A DNA stretch of 64,000 bases from Catalimonadaceae bacterium JC749 (GCA_021730635.1 JAJNNC010000012.1:165161-229160); one strand, 5' to 3'; shown: positions 25,850 to 34,667, counted from the first letter of the stretch. Notes: generated by a model not told the origin, from the sequence alone. Numbers and translations: made by a program.

Positions 25850-26410
25850 ATGAACCCTAAAGGGCAATACACAGAAGCTTCTTTAATAGCAGGCATTAAA
25901 GCAGGAAATGAAGAAATCATGGAATATGTATACCGGCAATATTACCCTATGGTCGCTCACTTTGTAAAAAATAACCGGGGCAACGACAACGATGCTGAAG
26001 ACCTGTATCAGGAGAGTTTATTAGTCGTTTTTCAGAAAATCCGGGAAGGGGAAGAAATTCAATACCTGAGGACCTATGTTTATTCTGTGTGCCGGTTAAA
26101 ATGGCTGAACTTATTACGGTATAGGAGGCGGCATCCTGAAAATATTATCGATAACTATGAATCTGTGGAGGTTTGCCTGGAAGACGACGAAAATGATACC
26201 ATGCCCTATCAGCAGGCAATGCAGCAGGCTTTAACGCAGCTGGACGAAACCTGCCGCCAACTGTTGCTGGCCTTTTATTTTGAAAAGTTGTCTATGGAAG
26301 CCATTGCCTCGCGCTTCCATTACAACCAGGCTAATACCGCCAAATCTAAAAAAAATAAATGTATGGATAGAATTCGGCAGCAAGCCCAGCATATACTTCA
26401 AACCCTTTGA
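25850..26410 (+). CDS. ECF-family RNA polymerase sigma factor
   Basis: A 186-residue sigma-70-type factor. Region 2 spans about 10-85 (EYVYRQYYPMVAHFVKNN, DAEDLYQESLLVVFQKI, YLRTYVYSVCRLKWLNLLR) and region 4 about 120-180 (ALTQLDETCRQLLLAFYFEKLSMEAIA), joined by a short acidic linker, so it is an ECF factor without regions 1 and 3. It starts six bases after a copy of the GGTGAC/GGCAAC motif. A membrane anti-sigma gene follows after four bases. I infer that it recognises the five motif copies in this locus. Confidence 0.92.
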   Translation: MNPKGQYTEASLIAGIKAGNEEIMEYVYRQYYPMVAHFVKNNRGNDNDAEDLYQESLLVVFQKIREGEEIQYLRTYVYSVCRLKWLNLLRYRRRHPENIIDNYESVEVCLEDDENDTMPYQQAMQQALTQLDETCRQLLLAFYFEKLSMEAIASRFHYNQANTAKSKKNKCMDRIRQQAQHILQTL

Positions 26411-26414
26411 AACA

Positions 26415-27104
26415 ATGAACGAGTCAGAGAAAACTGAATGGATAGATTTGTTTCTGGACAATGCATTGAAAGACCAGGAGAAAGCGGAATTTGAGCGCCG
26501 TCTGGAACAGGACCCTGCCTTCCGGCTGGAGGTAGAATCCCAGAAAGCCGTAAGAAGAAGTTTGGAGGCCTGGGGTAACCATGCGCTGAAAGAGAAATTC
26601 AAGCAATTTCATGAACGCATGCCAAAGGAGGATGAAAAAAAGCCTTCACCCCTTTCCGAAACCGATACCGCCCCTAACACAAAGGTGAGAACAATATGGA
26701 GCCGTCCGGCCATGTGGGTGATGGCTGCTTCTATTTCATTATTGGTGTTGGCAGGCATTTTCTGGATCAACCGAGAGGCCGGGATCAGCCCTCAGGATAC
26801 CACACCCACAGCGCTGCAAACTTTTCAGATACCGGTGACGGCTAGTGGAGGAGAAAATATGGGGTATGCCGGGGATGCCAGCCTTTCAGACTCCGTAGTA
26901 GTTCAGCTCTTCTCCGATCCACAATATTCTTTTCACTACCGGTTTAAAGATACCTTGCAGATCTTTGCTTCAGCGGAGCTTCAGCGCCATGCATGGGTGT
27001 TGGCATATGATGAACCGACCGATACGTATGTCTTGGAGATAGATGAAGAAAGATACCCGGTGGAAAGGGGAGGGAATCGCATCCGGGCATTACAACAGGA
27101 ATAG
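26415..27104 (+). CDS. Membrane-bound anti-sigma factor-like protein
   Basis: A 229-residue protein from ATG 26415, four bases after the sigma stop; the open frame extends upstream into the sigma gene but that is out of register with this arrangement. The N-terminus (about 1-75) is a short helical cytosolic domain typical of anti-sigma factors (DLFLDNALKDQEKAEFERRL). A single helix (about 100-120) crosses the membrane, and a beta-rich part of about 100 residues lies outside. It likely holds the sigma factor at the membrane. The protease gene 15 bases downstream makes regulated cleavage an attractive but untested release route. Confidence 0.82.
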   Translation: MNESEKTEWIDLFLDNALKDQEKAEFERRLEQDPAFRLEVESQKAVRRSLEAWGNHALKEKFKQFHERMPKEDEKKPSPLSETDTAPNTKVRTIWSRPAMWVMAASISLLVLAGIFWINREAGISPQDTTPTALQTFQIPVTASGGENMGYAGDASLSDSVVVQLFSDPQYSFHYRFKDTLQIFASAELQRHAWVLAYDEPTDTYVLEIDEERYPVERGGNRIRALQQE

Positions 27105-27119
27105 TGTTATCTTAATCCT

Positions 27120-28826
27120 ATGAGCATCGCTTCATTTTTTTCCGGCCCAAGGCAGCTATTCACGGGTGTTTTATTGACACTGCTGTGGCAGTGCATCGCT
27201 GTTCATGCCCAGCTATTACCGCATTCCCACTACAAATATCAGGTGGCCCTGGCAGTATGCCAGAAAATTGCCGCAGCCAGAGGAGATGTGCGTCAGATGC
27301 CTTTGCTGGAAGTAAACAGTAAGCAGAGTAACCAGCAGGTGATCGCGCAATTTAAGCCTTTTCCTCAACCCAGAATCATTTTAGATGAAAAGTTGTACGA
27401 TGTGAGCACTCATTTTGGAGCCGATTCCTTGCATGCGTTAGCCTGTATTGTGGGTCATGAGTTGGCGCATTTTTATGAAAACCATGGATGGGGCAACAGT
27501 TTTGCAGAGATGACGGGGGTGGCACAAGACGACAACATAGCCTTCTCGAAAACGGAAAAGAGTTTGCTGGAAGCAGAAGCAGACTACTTTGGCCTGTTTT
27601 ACGGATTCCTGGCCGGTTATGAAACCTTTCGGGTACTTCCCAAAATATTATCGTCTATCTATCAGGAATATCAACTGCCTGAACAGCTACAGGGCTATCC
27701 CAGTCGGCAGGAACGTCTTTCCATCGCTGAAGGAAAAGTGCGCGAACTGACGCCCTTGTTGTACGCTTTCAATGCCGGAAAGCTGCTCTATCTGAGAAAA
27801 AATTATGACGAAGCAGCCCACTGTTTTGACTATATTTTGTCTAAATATCCCGGCCGGGAAGTGTTCAACAATGCAGGGGTTACCCGACTGGCTCAGGCCT
27901 TGGCCTTGATGGAAGTTGAAGTAGTGTATTTTGCCTATCCCTTTGAACTGGATGCCCACACCCGCTTGAGAAGGAGTAACGCAAGAACTACCGGGAATGC
28001 TTCTGGGAAACAGCAACAGGTTCGTCACCTGCTTTCACAGGCACAGGATTATTTCGAGAAAGCGATAGACATAGACAGATCCTACCCGGCTGCCTATATC
28101 AATCTTGCCTGCACCTATTCTCTCCAGGACAATCAGGCAGCAGCGATCGGAACGATTAACGAACTGGAGAAGGTATGTCAGGAGTTGAAAGAAGCACTTC
28201 CGGGCAACGCCCATCTCATCCGTGGCATTGCCAGGGTCAAAGAGGATCAGCTAGAGAAAGCGGAGCCCGATTTTGAGCAGGCCGTAGAGAAAGAAGCCTA
28301 CCAGGCCCGCTATAATCAGGAACTTTATCAGAAAATGTATACCACCTGGCACGATCAGGTCAGCGATTGGATCACGCACTGGCCTGTTGTAGAAGGATGG
28401 ATTCGTTCGTTCTGGCAACCCTCAAAAGACAACCCTGTCCTGAAACCGGAAAAAATAAACGAATCTATGATTCCGGTCAAGGCCGTCGCTTCTTCAGAGG
28501 AAGCTGCGGTTATGGTAATCTCTGATCCGGATCATCCGGTAAAAATCACAGCAACCTCCACAGAGACGATGGATCAGTGTCAACTCCAGCTCGCAGATTA
28601 TACCCTGCTGACGACGCTTACCACCTCCGGGTACGCAGGAGCCACCTCCTTAGGAATAACCATTGGCAGCGACGAAGCTGAGGTCATAGAAAAGTACGGT
28701 GAACCTACTTACAGGGTCGCTGGCAGTGGAACCTGGCACTATGCCTATTATGAGTCTGCCAGAATCATTTTTACGATAGACGAACAAGAAGTGAAAGGGT
28801 GGTGGATTTATACCATCGTTTACTAG
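27120..28826 (+). CDS. Exported M48-like metalloprotease with TPR region
   Basis: A 568-residue protein. A signal peptide (residues 12-30, ending VHAQ) exports it. The M48-type zinc site is VGHELAHFYENHG (His113-Glu-x-x-His117), with a third ligand probably in LLEAEADYFGLF (about 150-161). TPR-like helices follow (AGKLLYLRKNYDEAAHCFDYIL; YFEKAIDIDRSYPAAYINLAC). A C-terminal domain of about 90 residues (TIGSDEAEVIEKYGEPTYRV) is separate. Family members such as BepA are periplasmic quality-control proteases. It is the third gene of the sigma operon and stops five bases from the convergent CHAT gene. Confidence 0.88.
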   Translation: MSIASFFSGPRQLFTGVLLTLLWQCIAVHAQLLPHSHYKYQVALAVCQKIAAARGDVRQMPLLEVNSKQSNQQVIAQFKPFPQPRIILDEKLYDVSTHFGADSLHALACIVGHELAHFYENHGWGNSFAEMTGVAQDDNIAFSKTEKSLLEAEADYFGLFYGFLAGYETFRVLPKILSSIYQEYQLPEQLQGYPSRQERLSIAEGKVRELTPLLYAFNAGKLLYLRKNYDEAAHCFDYILSKYPGREVFNNAGVTRLAQALALMEVEVVYFAYPFELDAHTRLRRSNARTTGNASGKQQQVRHLLSQAQDYFEKAIDIDRSYPAAYINLACTYSLQDNQAAAIGTINELEKVCQELKEALPGNAHLIRGIARVKEDQLEKAEPDFEQAVEKEAYQARYNQELYQKMYTTWHDQVSDWITHWPVVEGWIRSFWQPSKDNPVLKPEKINESMIPVKAVASSEEAAVMVISDPDHPVKITATSTETMDQCQLQLADYTLLTTLTTSGYAGATSLGITIGSDEAEVIEKYGEPTYRVAGSGTWHYAYYESARIIFTIDEQEVKGWWIYTIVY

Positions 28827-28830
28827 GAGC

Positions 28831-31647
28831 CTATTGCCCTATCATGACAAAGGCGCCCCAGTAGTATGGATCAGGATACTGGCGGCGCAACTGTTGCTGG
28901 GCCTCACGGAATGCCTGCGTTTTATGCTTTGTCTTGAGCCAGTGCTGGTAAAAGGTAGTGATCAGTTGTTGCGTTGCCTGATCATCCACTTTCCAAAGGC
29001 TCATCAGAATGGCTTTGGCTCCGGCGATGGTGAAAGCCCTTTGCAAGCCATAGACCCCTTCCCCGTTACGGATCTCTCCCAACCCTGTTTCGCAGGCACT
29101 CAGCACCACCAGCTCGGTTTTTTCCAGGTTCAGGTTCATGGCTTCATAGGCCGTCAGGATGCCATCCTCTGAAGCATTTTGCGATGAAAGTGGATCATAA
29201 GTAGCGGTATCCTGTAAAGTACGGGCTGCGCCTGTGAGTAACAGACCGGAGCGCAGCAGCGGATTCTGAACAGGTTTTTCAGGATCAGGATCCGGTTCAA
29301 AGAAGCCGTGGGTAGCCATATGTAAAATGCCGGGGTTGTCTACTTGCTTGACAACCTCTTCCAGGGCATCTTCCTGTAGGTAGAGCTGAGACGCCACCTG
29401 ATGCTTTTCCAGCAGGCTGGCTACCTGCTCGAGTTCCTGCCTGGTGCCGGGAAGGGGTACCGGATCAAATCCTCGTTCCAGACGGAGAGGCGCTCCCTCT
29501 GACGGGGAAGGGGTGAGGCTGACGGTCACCAGCTGTTGCATATACTTTTCCTCTGACAGGTCATAGTTCGGATCACCCAGAAGCAGGGCCTCGTTATGCA
29601 CGAGAACATCATGACGTGTTTTCTTCGTGAGCAAATCTCTCGTGGAGGTCAGGTGTACTATTTGTAGTTCATCCAGCAGATACGTACCTGATGCAGGATT
29701 ATACAAGGTAGCAGGATTGATTTGGTGGTAAGCGCCATCAGGAGAAAAATACAGGGTACTGACCCCTTGCAAGGCTTCACTGATTGGCTGCCAGTAGTAC
29801 TGATAAGCGTTAGACTCCTGCCTGCCTTGCCGTATATCTTCCCGGTAGGCGTTCAGCAGCCGGTTTTCCATCAAATGGCCCTGTTCTAGTGTGACCAGTT
29901 TCGGATAAGCACTGGTAGGGGTTACTATCAAGGCTGCATAGTGAATGGTATCCGTAAACGCCTTGGTGGCAAAATTGTATTTCCGGAACCGTATCATTTC
30001 CAGTGCTGCTTCATCGACTCCCAGTTCTTGCTGCACATCCTGCCAGGAGTGGGGTTGCTGATAGGTTTGTGAAAAGGTTTCGGATCGGACAGAAAGCTCT
30101 TTTTCCAGACCGTCCGCTACGGCTTCCAGGCTATCAAGATTAATATGTTGGGCAGACAACGCCTGGCTGCTAAACTGATAATAGCGGGCCAGCGACTCCC
30201 GCAGCGACTGCCATTGCTCAAACTGCTGGATCAGGTCACGCTCGCCGCTTTCAAGGATACTTTCCCGCACTTTTCGGGTGGTATACAGTAGCAACCCCTT
30301 CATGGCCAGTTGATGGTTATACATGTCGCCCGTAATGGCTGGATGCGTAGCCTGACGAAGCAAGACAAAGCTGTTGAAGGCTTCAAAATTTTTGCTGGCC
30401 GATTGAAGGAATTCCTCCTTTTCTTTTTCACTGAGAAAAGGCAGATAGTAATGATTTTGATGGAGGTAGTTATTGGCTGCCAACTTCAGAAAAGATTCCG
30501 CCTGATCGTTTTTATGCATCCGAACATAGGTGAAGCCCAAATTGCTGAAAAACGTTGATTGGTTTGGATGATAGGGCCCGAAAACTTCCTGATAGATATC
30601 CAGGGCTTCTGTAAACAGCGCTTCCGCTTTGGGAAACTCTCCCGTTTTGTAATATAAAGCCGCTAAATTATTCAGTGACGATGCATAGTCATGGTGCCTT
30701 GTCCCAAAGATATTTTGACGGAGGTCGGCTGCCTGCTGATGTAATGTTTCGGCTTCAGCGTATCTTCTCATCTCACCATACAAATTGGCTAATCCATTTA
30801 AAGACATGGCGTAATCAGGATGCTGTACTCCCAGGGCTGCCTTACGAATTTCAATGGCTTGTTTGAACATTTCTTCCGCTTCAAGGTGTTTGAGAGAATC
30901 GTCAGCGTAAAGCGTAGCCAGGTTATACAAAGAATTGGCATAATCGGGATGATGCTCTCCCAGGGTCTCCTTTCTGATCTGCAATGCTTTTTTGAAAAGC
31001 ATAATCGCCTGGCTGTATACTCCCATCTCGGTGTAAAGCCCTGCCAGGTTGTTCACAGCAGCGGCATAAGCGGCATGATTTTCTCCCACAATGTCTTTGC
31101 GTAGGGAGACCAGCTGTTTGTGTAACTGCTCGGATTCCTGATAACGGCCTGTCTTAAGGTACAATAAAGCCAGGTTATTGAGCGACATGGTGAAATCAAA
31201 AGATTTGTCTTCCGCTATCTTCTGATAGGTTTGGATAGATTGTTTGTATAAACTATCTGCCTGTGTAAATTTCCCGATCTCGTCATAAAACCGGCCTATA
31301 TTATTCAGCAGTATTGCAAAATCTATATGATTTTCGCCTAATACCTTTTTATTGATAACCAAGGCATCCTGATATATCTTTTCTGCTTTCTGGAAATCAC
31401 CTGCCAAAGTATAACATATTCCCAGATCATTTAAAGTGAGGGCATAGGTTGTGTCTTTTTCATCTGCTTCATAGTTGGTTTTTGCTAATGGTAAAGCCTT
31501 TTCCAACACTTTTACGGCTTTGGCATATTCGCTTCTTTCCCAGTAAACGTCGCTGCTGTCATACAAAGCCCGCCAGCTCTGTGCCTGGCCTGGCGATACC
31601 CAAAACAAGCCAAGGAAAGCAAGCAGGATCAGGTTGTACTTAGCCAT
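28831..31647 (-). CDS. Exported TPR-CHAT caspase-like protease homologue
   Basis: A 938-residue protein. A signal peptide (LILLAFLGLFWVSPGQAQ) sends it across the inner membrane. About nine or ten Tetratricopeptide repeats of the NPHPLAYANSL type occupy roughly residues 30-400, each about 42 residues and similar to the next. A helical linker follows. The CHAT domain (about 640-938) has the catalytic pair in LHMATHGFF (His) and LSACETGLG (Cys), with GVYGLQRAFTIAGAKAI after it. CHAT proteins are caspase-clan cysteine peptidases. It is convergent with the M48 gene. No GGTGAC/GGCAAC motif precedes it, so its link to the locus is by position and domain logic. Confidence 0.92.
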   Translation of the reverse strand: MAKYNLILLAFLGLFWVSPGQAQSWRALYDSSDVYWERSEYAKAVKVLEKALPLAKTNYEADEKDTTYALTLNDLGICYTLAGDFQKAEKIYQDALVINKKVLGENHIDFAILLNNIGRFYDEIGKFTQADSLYKQSIQTYQKIAEDKSFDFTMSLNNLALLYLKTGRYQESEQLHKQLVSLRKDIVGENHAAYAAAVNNLAGLYTEMGVYSQAIMLFKKALQIRKETLGEHHPDYANSLYNLATLYADDSLKHLEAEEMFKQAIEIRKAALGVQHPDYAMSLNGLANLYGEMRRYAEAETLHQQAADLRQNIFGTRHHDYASSLNNLAALYYKTGEFPKAEALFTEALDIYQEVFGPYHPNQSTFFSNLGFTYVRMHKNDQAESFLKLAANNYLHQNHYYLPFLSEKEKEEFLQSASKNFEAFNSFVLLRQATHPAITGDMYNHQLAMKGLLLYTTRKVRESILESGERDLIQQFEQWQSLRESLARYYQFSSQALSAQHINLDSLEAVADGLEKELSVRSETFSQTYQQPHSWQDVQQELGVDEAALEMIRFRKYNFATKAFTDTIHYAALIVTPTSAYPKLVTLEQGHLMENRLLNAYREDIRQGRQESNAYQYYWQPISEALQGVSTLYFSPDGAYHQINPATLYNPASGTYLLDELQIVHLTSTRDLLTKKTRHDVLVHNEALLLGDPNYDLSEEKYMQQLVTVSLTPSPSEGAPLRLERGFDPVPLPGTRQELEQVASLLEKHQVASQLYLQEDALEEVVKQVDNPGILHMATHGFFEPDPDPEKPVQNPLLRSGLLLTGAARTLQDTATYDPLSSQNASEDGILTAYEAMNLNLEKTELVVLSACETGLGEIRNGEGVYGLQRAFTIAGAKAILMSLWKVDDQATQQLITTFYQHWLKTKHKTQAFREAQQQLRRQYPDPYYWGAFVMIGQ

Positions 31648-31827
31648 AGTGTTTTATACTTACGAAGTATGTCTTTATCAATATCAAGATACAAAATATG
31701 ACTAAGTATTCATGAAAAAAAGAAAAAATTGACAATGCCGGAGGTTCTGTCAGGCTTCAACAAACTAGTCTCCCTAAAGCTGTCATCCCCTATATCATAA
31801 AAAAATGCTGAAAAAACAGGAAGCGGG

Positions 31828-31852
31828 GGTGACCTTGCCAAAAGCAGGCAAC
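31828..31852 (+). promoter_or_regulatory. ECF-type promoter motif, copy 5
   Basis: GGTGAC (31828-31833), 13-base spacer, GGCAAC (31847-31852). It lies inside the long open frame that begins at 31805, so the real start of the downstream lipoprotein is after it, at 31907, 54 bases on. It extends the sigma regulon across the CHAT gene. Confidence 0.7.
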
Positions 31853-31906
31853 TCATCATTGAAAGCAAATTTATTTGCCAAGGTATGGTGGGACAAAACA
31901 CTCTCG

Positions 31907-32239
31907 ATGATGAAGAATTCCGTGATAAACCCTCGCCTCCGTTCAGGATTATCTCCTTGCTTGTTTGGTTTCTTCCTTCTTTTCCTGCTATCGGGTTGTC
32001 AAGAAAAGGAGACTGCTGTCTCCGCTATTCCTGAGGGTATCCAAACCAATGGAGTAAATCCGGTAGACATCAGGTTGTTTACCATTCCGGACCCTATTGT
32101 CGGACAGGCCGGAGCATTATATCTCGGCTCGTTGTGCATACTATTGGCCCTGTCGATGGAAACCTTTAGATATCCAAAATTCCTGGGTGAACAGCTACCT
32201 TGTCTCGATCTTCGTTACGCAGAGAACAAGATGCAATGA
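31907..32239 (+). CDS. Small lipoprotein, possibly truncated
   Basis: About 110 residues from ATG 31907, chosen because the promoter motif lies upstream inside the longer frame. The lipobox is LSGC (followed by QEKE) after a hydrophobic stretch. The mature part opens with a normal-looking segment (GVNPVDIRLFTIPDP) but ends in a Cys/Leu-rich tail of odd composition (LCILLALSMETFRYPKF). The sequence may be the 5' remnant of a longer gene, but neither other frame gave a recognisable continuation. It precedes the larger CXXCH lipoprotein by about 100 bases and shares the ECF-type promoter. Confidence 0.5.
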   Translation: MMKNSVINPRLRSGLSPCLFGFFLLFLLSGCQEKETAVSAIPEGIQTNGVNPVDIRLFTIPDPIVGQAGALYLGSLCILLALSMETFRYPKFLGEQLPCLDLRYAENKMQ

Positions 32240-32341
32240 GAATACCCTGAAGGGTTGGCAGTGTTTATAAAAATAGATATATTGGTCATACGTTGCGCCC
32301 AATGCAAGACGGTACCTCTGTATCTACATAGCCAAACTACT

Positions 32342-34525
32342 ATGACATCAAAAGAAAACACTCCATCAGCTGATTCCTCAGTTTCCTTCCTCAGTTTGCA
32401 CATCCTTGTTATGTTTCTGCTGGCTGCTCTGGTGGCCTGTCATTCCGAGCAGGCATCAGTGCAGGTAGATAATGATGACCTGGGTGGCGTCGTGACCGGT
32501 CCGGATGGGCCGGAAGCAGGGGTCTGGGTGATCGCAGAAACCATGGATCTTCCTACCCGGTTTGCTAAGATCGTTGTCACCGATGATAGCGGCCGTTACC
32601 TGATTCCGGACCTTCCGGAGGCAAACTATACTGTTTGGGTAAGAGGGTATGGACTGGTAGATTCACCCAAGCAACAGGCTACTCCTGGCAACCAATTAAA
32701 TCTGGAGGCTGTGGTCGCTCCTGATCCTCAGGCCGCCGCGCAATACTATCCGGCAGGTTACTGGTTTTCTCTGATCCATGTGCCGGACAAAAACAAATTT
32801 CCGGGTACCGGCCCGGATGGAAACGGTATTTCACCAAACATAGAAACCCAGGCCGAATTTTTAGCCAGTATTAAATCTGGCACCTGCCTGGCTTGCCATC
32901 AACTGGGCAGCAAGGGCACAAGAGAACTGCACGAGTCGCTGGGTACCTTTGATAATTCAGTACAGGCCTGGCAACGCCGTATTCAGTCCGGACAAGCGGG
33001 CGGTAGCATGGTTTCTGGGATCCAGCGCTTGGGACAGGAGGAAACACTTAAGATGTTTGCCGACTGGACAGATCGTATCGCTGCCGGAGAAGTGCCGCCC
33101 ACACCCCCTCGTCCGCAGGGCTTGGAGCGAAATGTGGTCATCACCCAATGGGACTGGGCCGATCCGAAAGCCTACCTGCATGATGTGGTTTCCACCGACA
33201 GAAGAGACCCCACGGTCAACGCCAATGGTGCCCTCTATGGTGCTTTGGAGGCCAGTGCCGATTACCTACCCGTATTGGATCCGGTGAACCATGATTCCAG
33301 CCGTGTGCCGCTGACAGTACGGGATCCGAACACAGAACCGGCTTCCGGACCGAATATGCCACAACCTTCCCCTTACTGGGGCGATGAGCCCATATGGAAT
33401 AGCAAGACGAATGTCCATAACCCTATGCTCGATGAGCAGGGTAGGGTTTGGATTACCGCTACCGTACGCCCTCCCGATAATCCGGACTTCTGCCTGGAAG
33501 GGTCGGACCATCCTTCTGCTCAACTTTTTCCTGTGGAGAGATCCTATCGCCATCTGGGTGTTTACGATCCCAAAACAAAAGAGTACAAGCATATCAGTAC
33601 CTGTTTTAGCACACACCATCTGATGTTTGCCGAGGATGAGAACAACACCCTCTGGACAAGTGGTGGGGGCGATGTGATCGGTTGGTTAGACACGAAAAAG
33701 TTCGCTGAAACCGGTGACGAGGAGGCCTCACAAGGGTGGACAGCCCTTATCCTGGATACCAATGGCAATGGCAAACGGGATGCCTATGTAGAGCCCGACC
33801 AACCCGTGAACCCTACCAAAGATAAGCGTATCTCCAATGGCCTCTATGCGGTGGCTCCGGCACCGGATGGTTCTGTCTGGGGATCTTCGCTGGGTTATCC
33901 GGGGGCCGTCATCCGGCTGGAGCCGGGAGCCAACCCACCGGAAACGGCTTTGGTAGAGTACTATGAATTACCCTTGGACAGTGCCGGAGAGCCCACAGAA
34001 GGATTTTCACCCCGTGGGATGGATATTGACCGCGACGGTGTGGCCTGGGTGGCCTTGGCCAGCGGGCATTTAGCAAGCTTCGACCGGCGTAAGTGTACTG
34101 GTTCACTCAACGGACCGGATGCGACCGGCCAGCACTGTCCGGAAGGCTGGACCTTCTATCCGGAACCCTTACCCCAGCTTCAGGGGGTAGCCTACTCAGG
34201 CAGCGGAGAAGCCAGCTATTATACCTGGGTAGACCAGTTCAACACCTTAGGGTTAGGAGACAATGTTCCTATCAACACTGGGAATGAGTCAGAAGGTCTG
34301 CTGGTGCTGAAAGACGGAGAGTGGGTAGTACTCCGCGTGCCCTATCCGCTGGGATTTTATACCAAGTGGTTGGATGGCCGCATTGATGATCCGGATGCAG
34401 GCTGGAAAGGTCGGGGGTTATGGGCGACGATCAGCACCCGGGCCCCTTTTCATATGGAAGGCGGAAAAGGTACCACCAGTAAGGTATTCAAGTTCCAGCT
34501 TCGTGACAGTCCGCTGGACAAATAA
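32342..34525 (+). CDS. Lipoprotein with carboxypeptidase-like domain, CXXCH haem motif and predicted propeller
   Basis: A 727-residue protein from ATG 32342. The lipobox is LVAC (Cys33). A carboxypeptidase-regulatory-like beta domain follows (about 45-115: GVVTGPDGPEAGVWVIAE, TDDSGRYLIPDLPEANYTVWV). CLACH at residues 182-186 is a c-type haem binding motif, in a helical cytochrome-like segment. From about 290 on, repeats such as MLDEQGRVWITATV, APAPDGSVWGSSLG and DIDRDGVAWVALASG indicate a six-bladed propeller of the virginiamycin-B-lyase/NHL type. The likely site is periplasm or cell surface; the reaction is unknown. It lies downstream of ECF-type promoter copy 5. Confidence 0.8.
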   Translation: MTSKENTPSADSSVSFLSLHILVMFLLAALVACHSEQASVQVDNDDLGGVVTGPDGPEAGVWVIAETMDLPTRFAKIVVTDDSGRYLIPDLPEANYTVWVRGYGLVDSPKQQATPGNQLNLEAVVAPDPQAAAQYYPAGYWFSLIHVPDKNKFPGTGPDGNGISPNIETQAEFLASIKSGTCLACHQLGSKGTRELHESLGTFDNSVQAWQRRIQSGQAGGSMVSGIQRLGQEETLKMFADWTDRIAAGEVPPTPPRPQGLERNVVITQWDWADPKAYLHDVVSTDRRDPTVNANGALYGALEASADYLPVLDPVNHDSSRVPLTVRDPNTEPASGPNMPQPSPYWGDEPIWNSKTNVHNPMLDEQGRVWITATVRPPDNPDFCLEGSDHPSAQLFPVERSYRHLGVYDPKTKEYKHISTCFSTHHLMFAEDENNTLWTSGGGDVIGWLDTKKFAETGDEEASQGWTALILDTNGNGKRDAYVEPDQPVNPTKDKRISNGLYAVAPAPDGSVWGSSLGYPGAVIRLEPGANPPETALVEYYELPLDSAGEPTEGFSPRGMDIDRDGVAWVALASGHLASFDRRKCTGSLNGPDATGQHCPEGWTFYPEPLPQLQGVAYSGSGEASYYTWVDQFNTLGLGDNVPINTGNESEGLLVLKDGEWVVLRVPYPLGFYTKWLDGRIDDPDAGWKGRGLWATISTRAPFHMEGGKGTTSKVFKFQLRDSPLDK

Positions 34526-34632
34526 AAAGCCGGAAAAATGAGCATTGGTAGAGAGTAAATAGTTGGTGGTATACAATTTTAGCCTTTTATTATAGAGTAA
34601 AATTTTTCGTTCGATGTGTCAAATAAAAAAGT

Positions 34633-34652
34633 ATCCCGAATTTCCTCGGGAT
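34633..34652. other. Small inverted repeat after the CXXCH lipoprotein
   Basis: ATCCCGA (34633-34639) and TCGGGAT (34646-34652) form a 7-bp stem with a six-base loop. No T-run follows on the + strand; the preceding A-run would be a T-run on the minus strand. It could be a weak terminator or a dispersed small repeat. Confidence 0.3.
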
Positions 34653-34667
34653 GCCTGAAGTATATTA

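Noticed and set aside
16200..28000. Numerous long antisense frames opposite the kinase, FHA and protease genes
   Set aside because: They lie opposite genes with intact family motifs and have shadow-type composition (Ser/Pro/Arg/Cys-rich).
25850..31647. Sigma factor plus TPR-CHAT as part of a type III-E CRISPR (craspase) locus
   Set aside because: The gene pair recalls RpoE and Csx29, but there is no Cas7-11, no CRISPR array, no Csx30/31-like gene, and the CHAT protein has an export signal.
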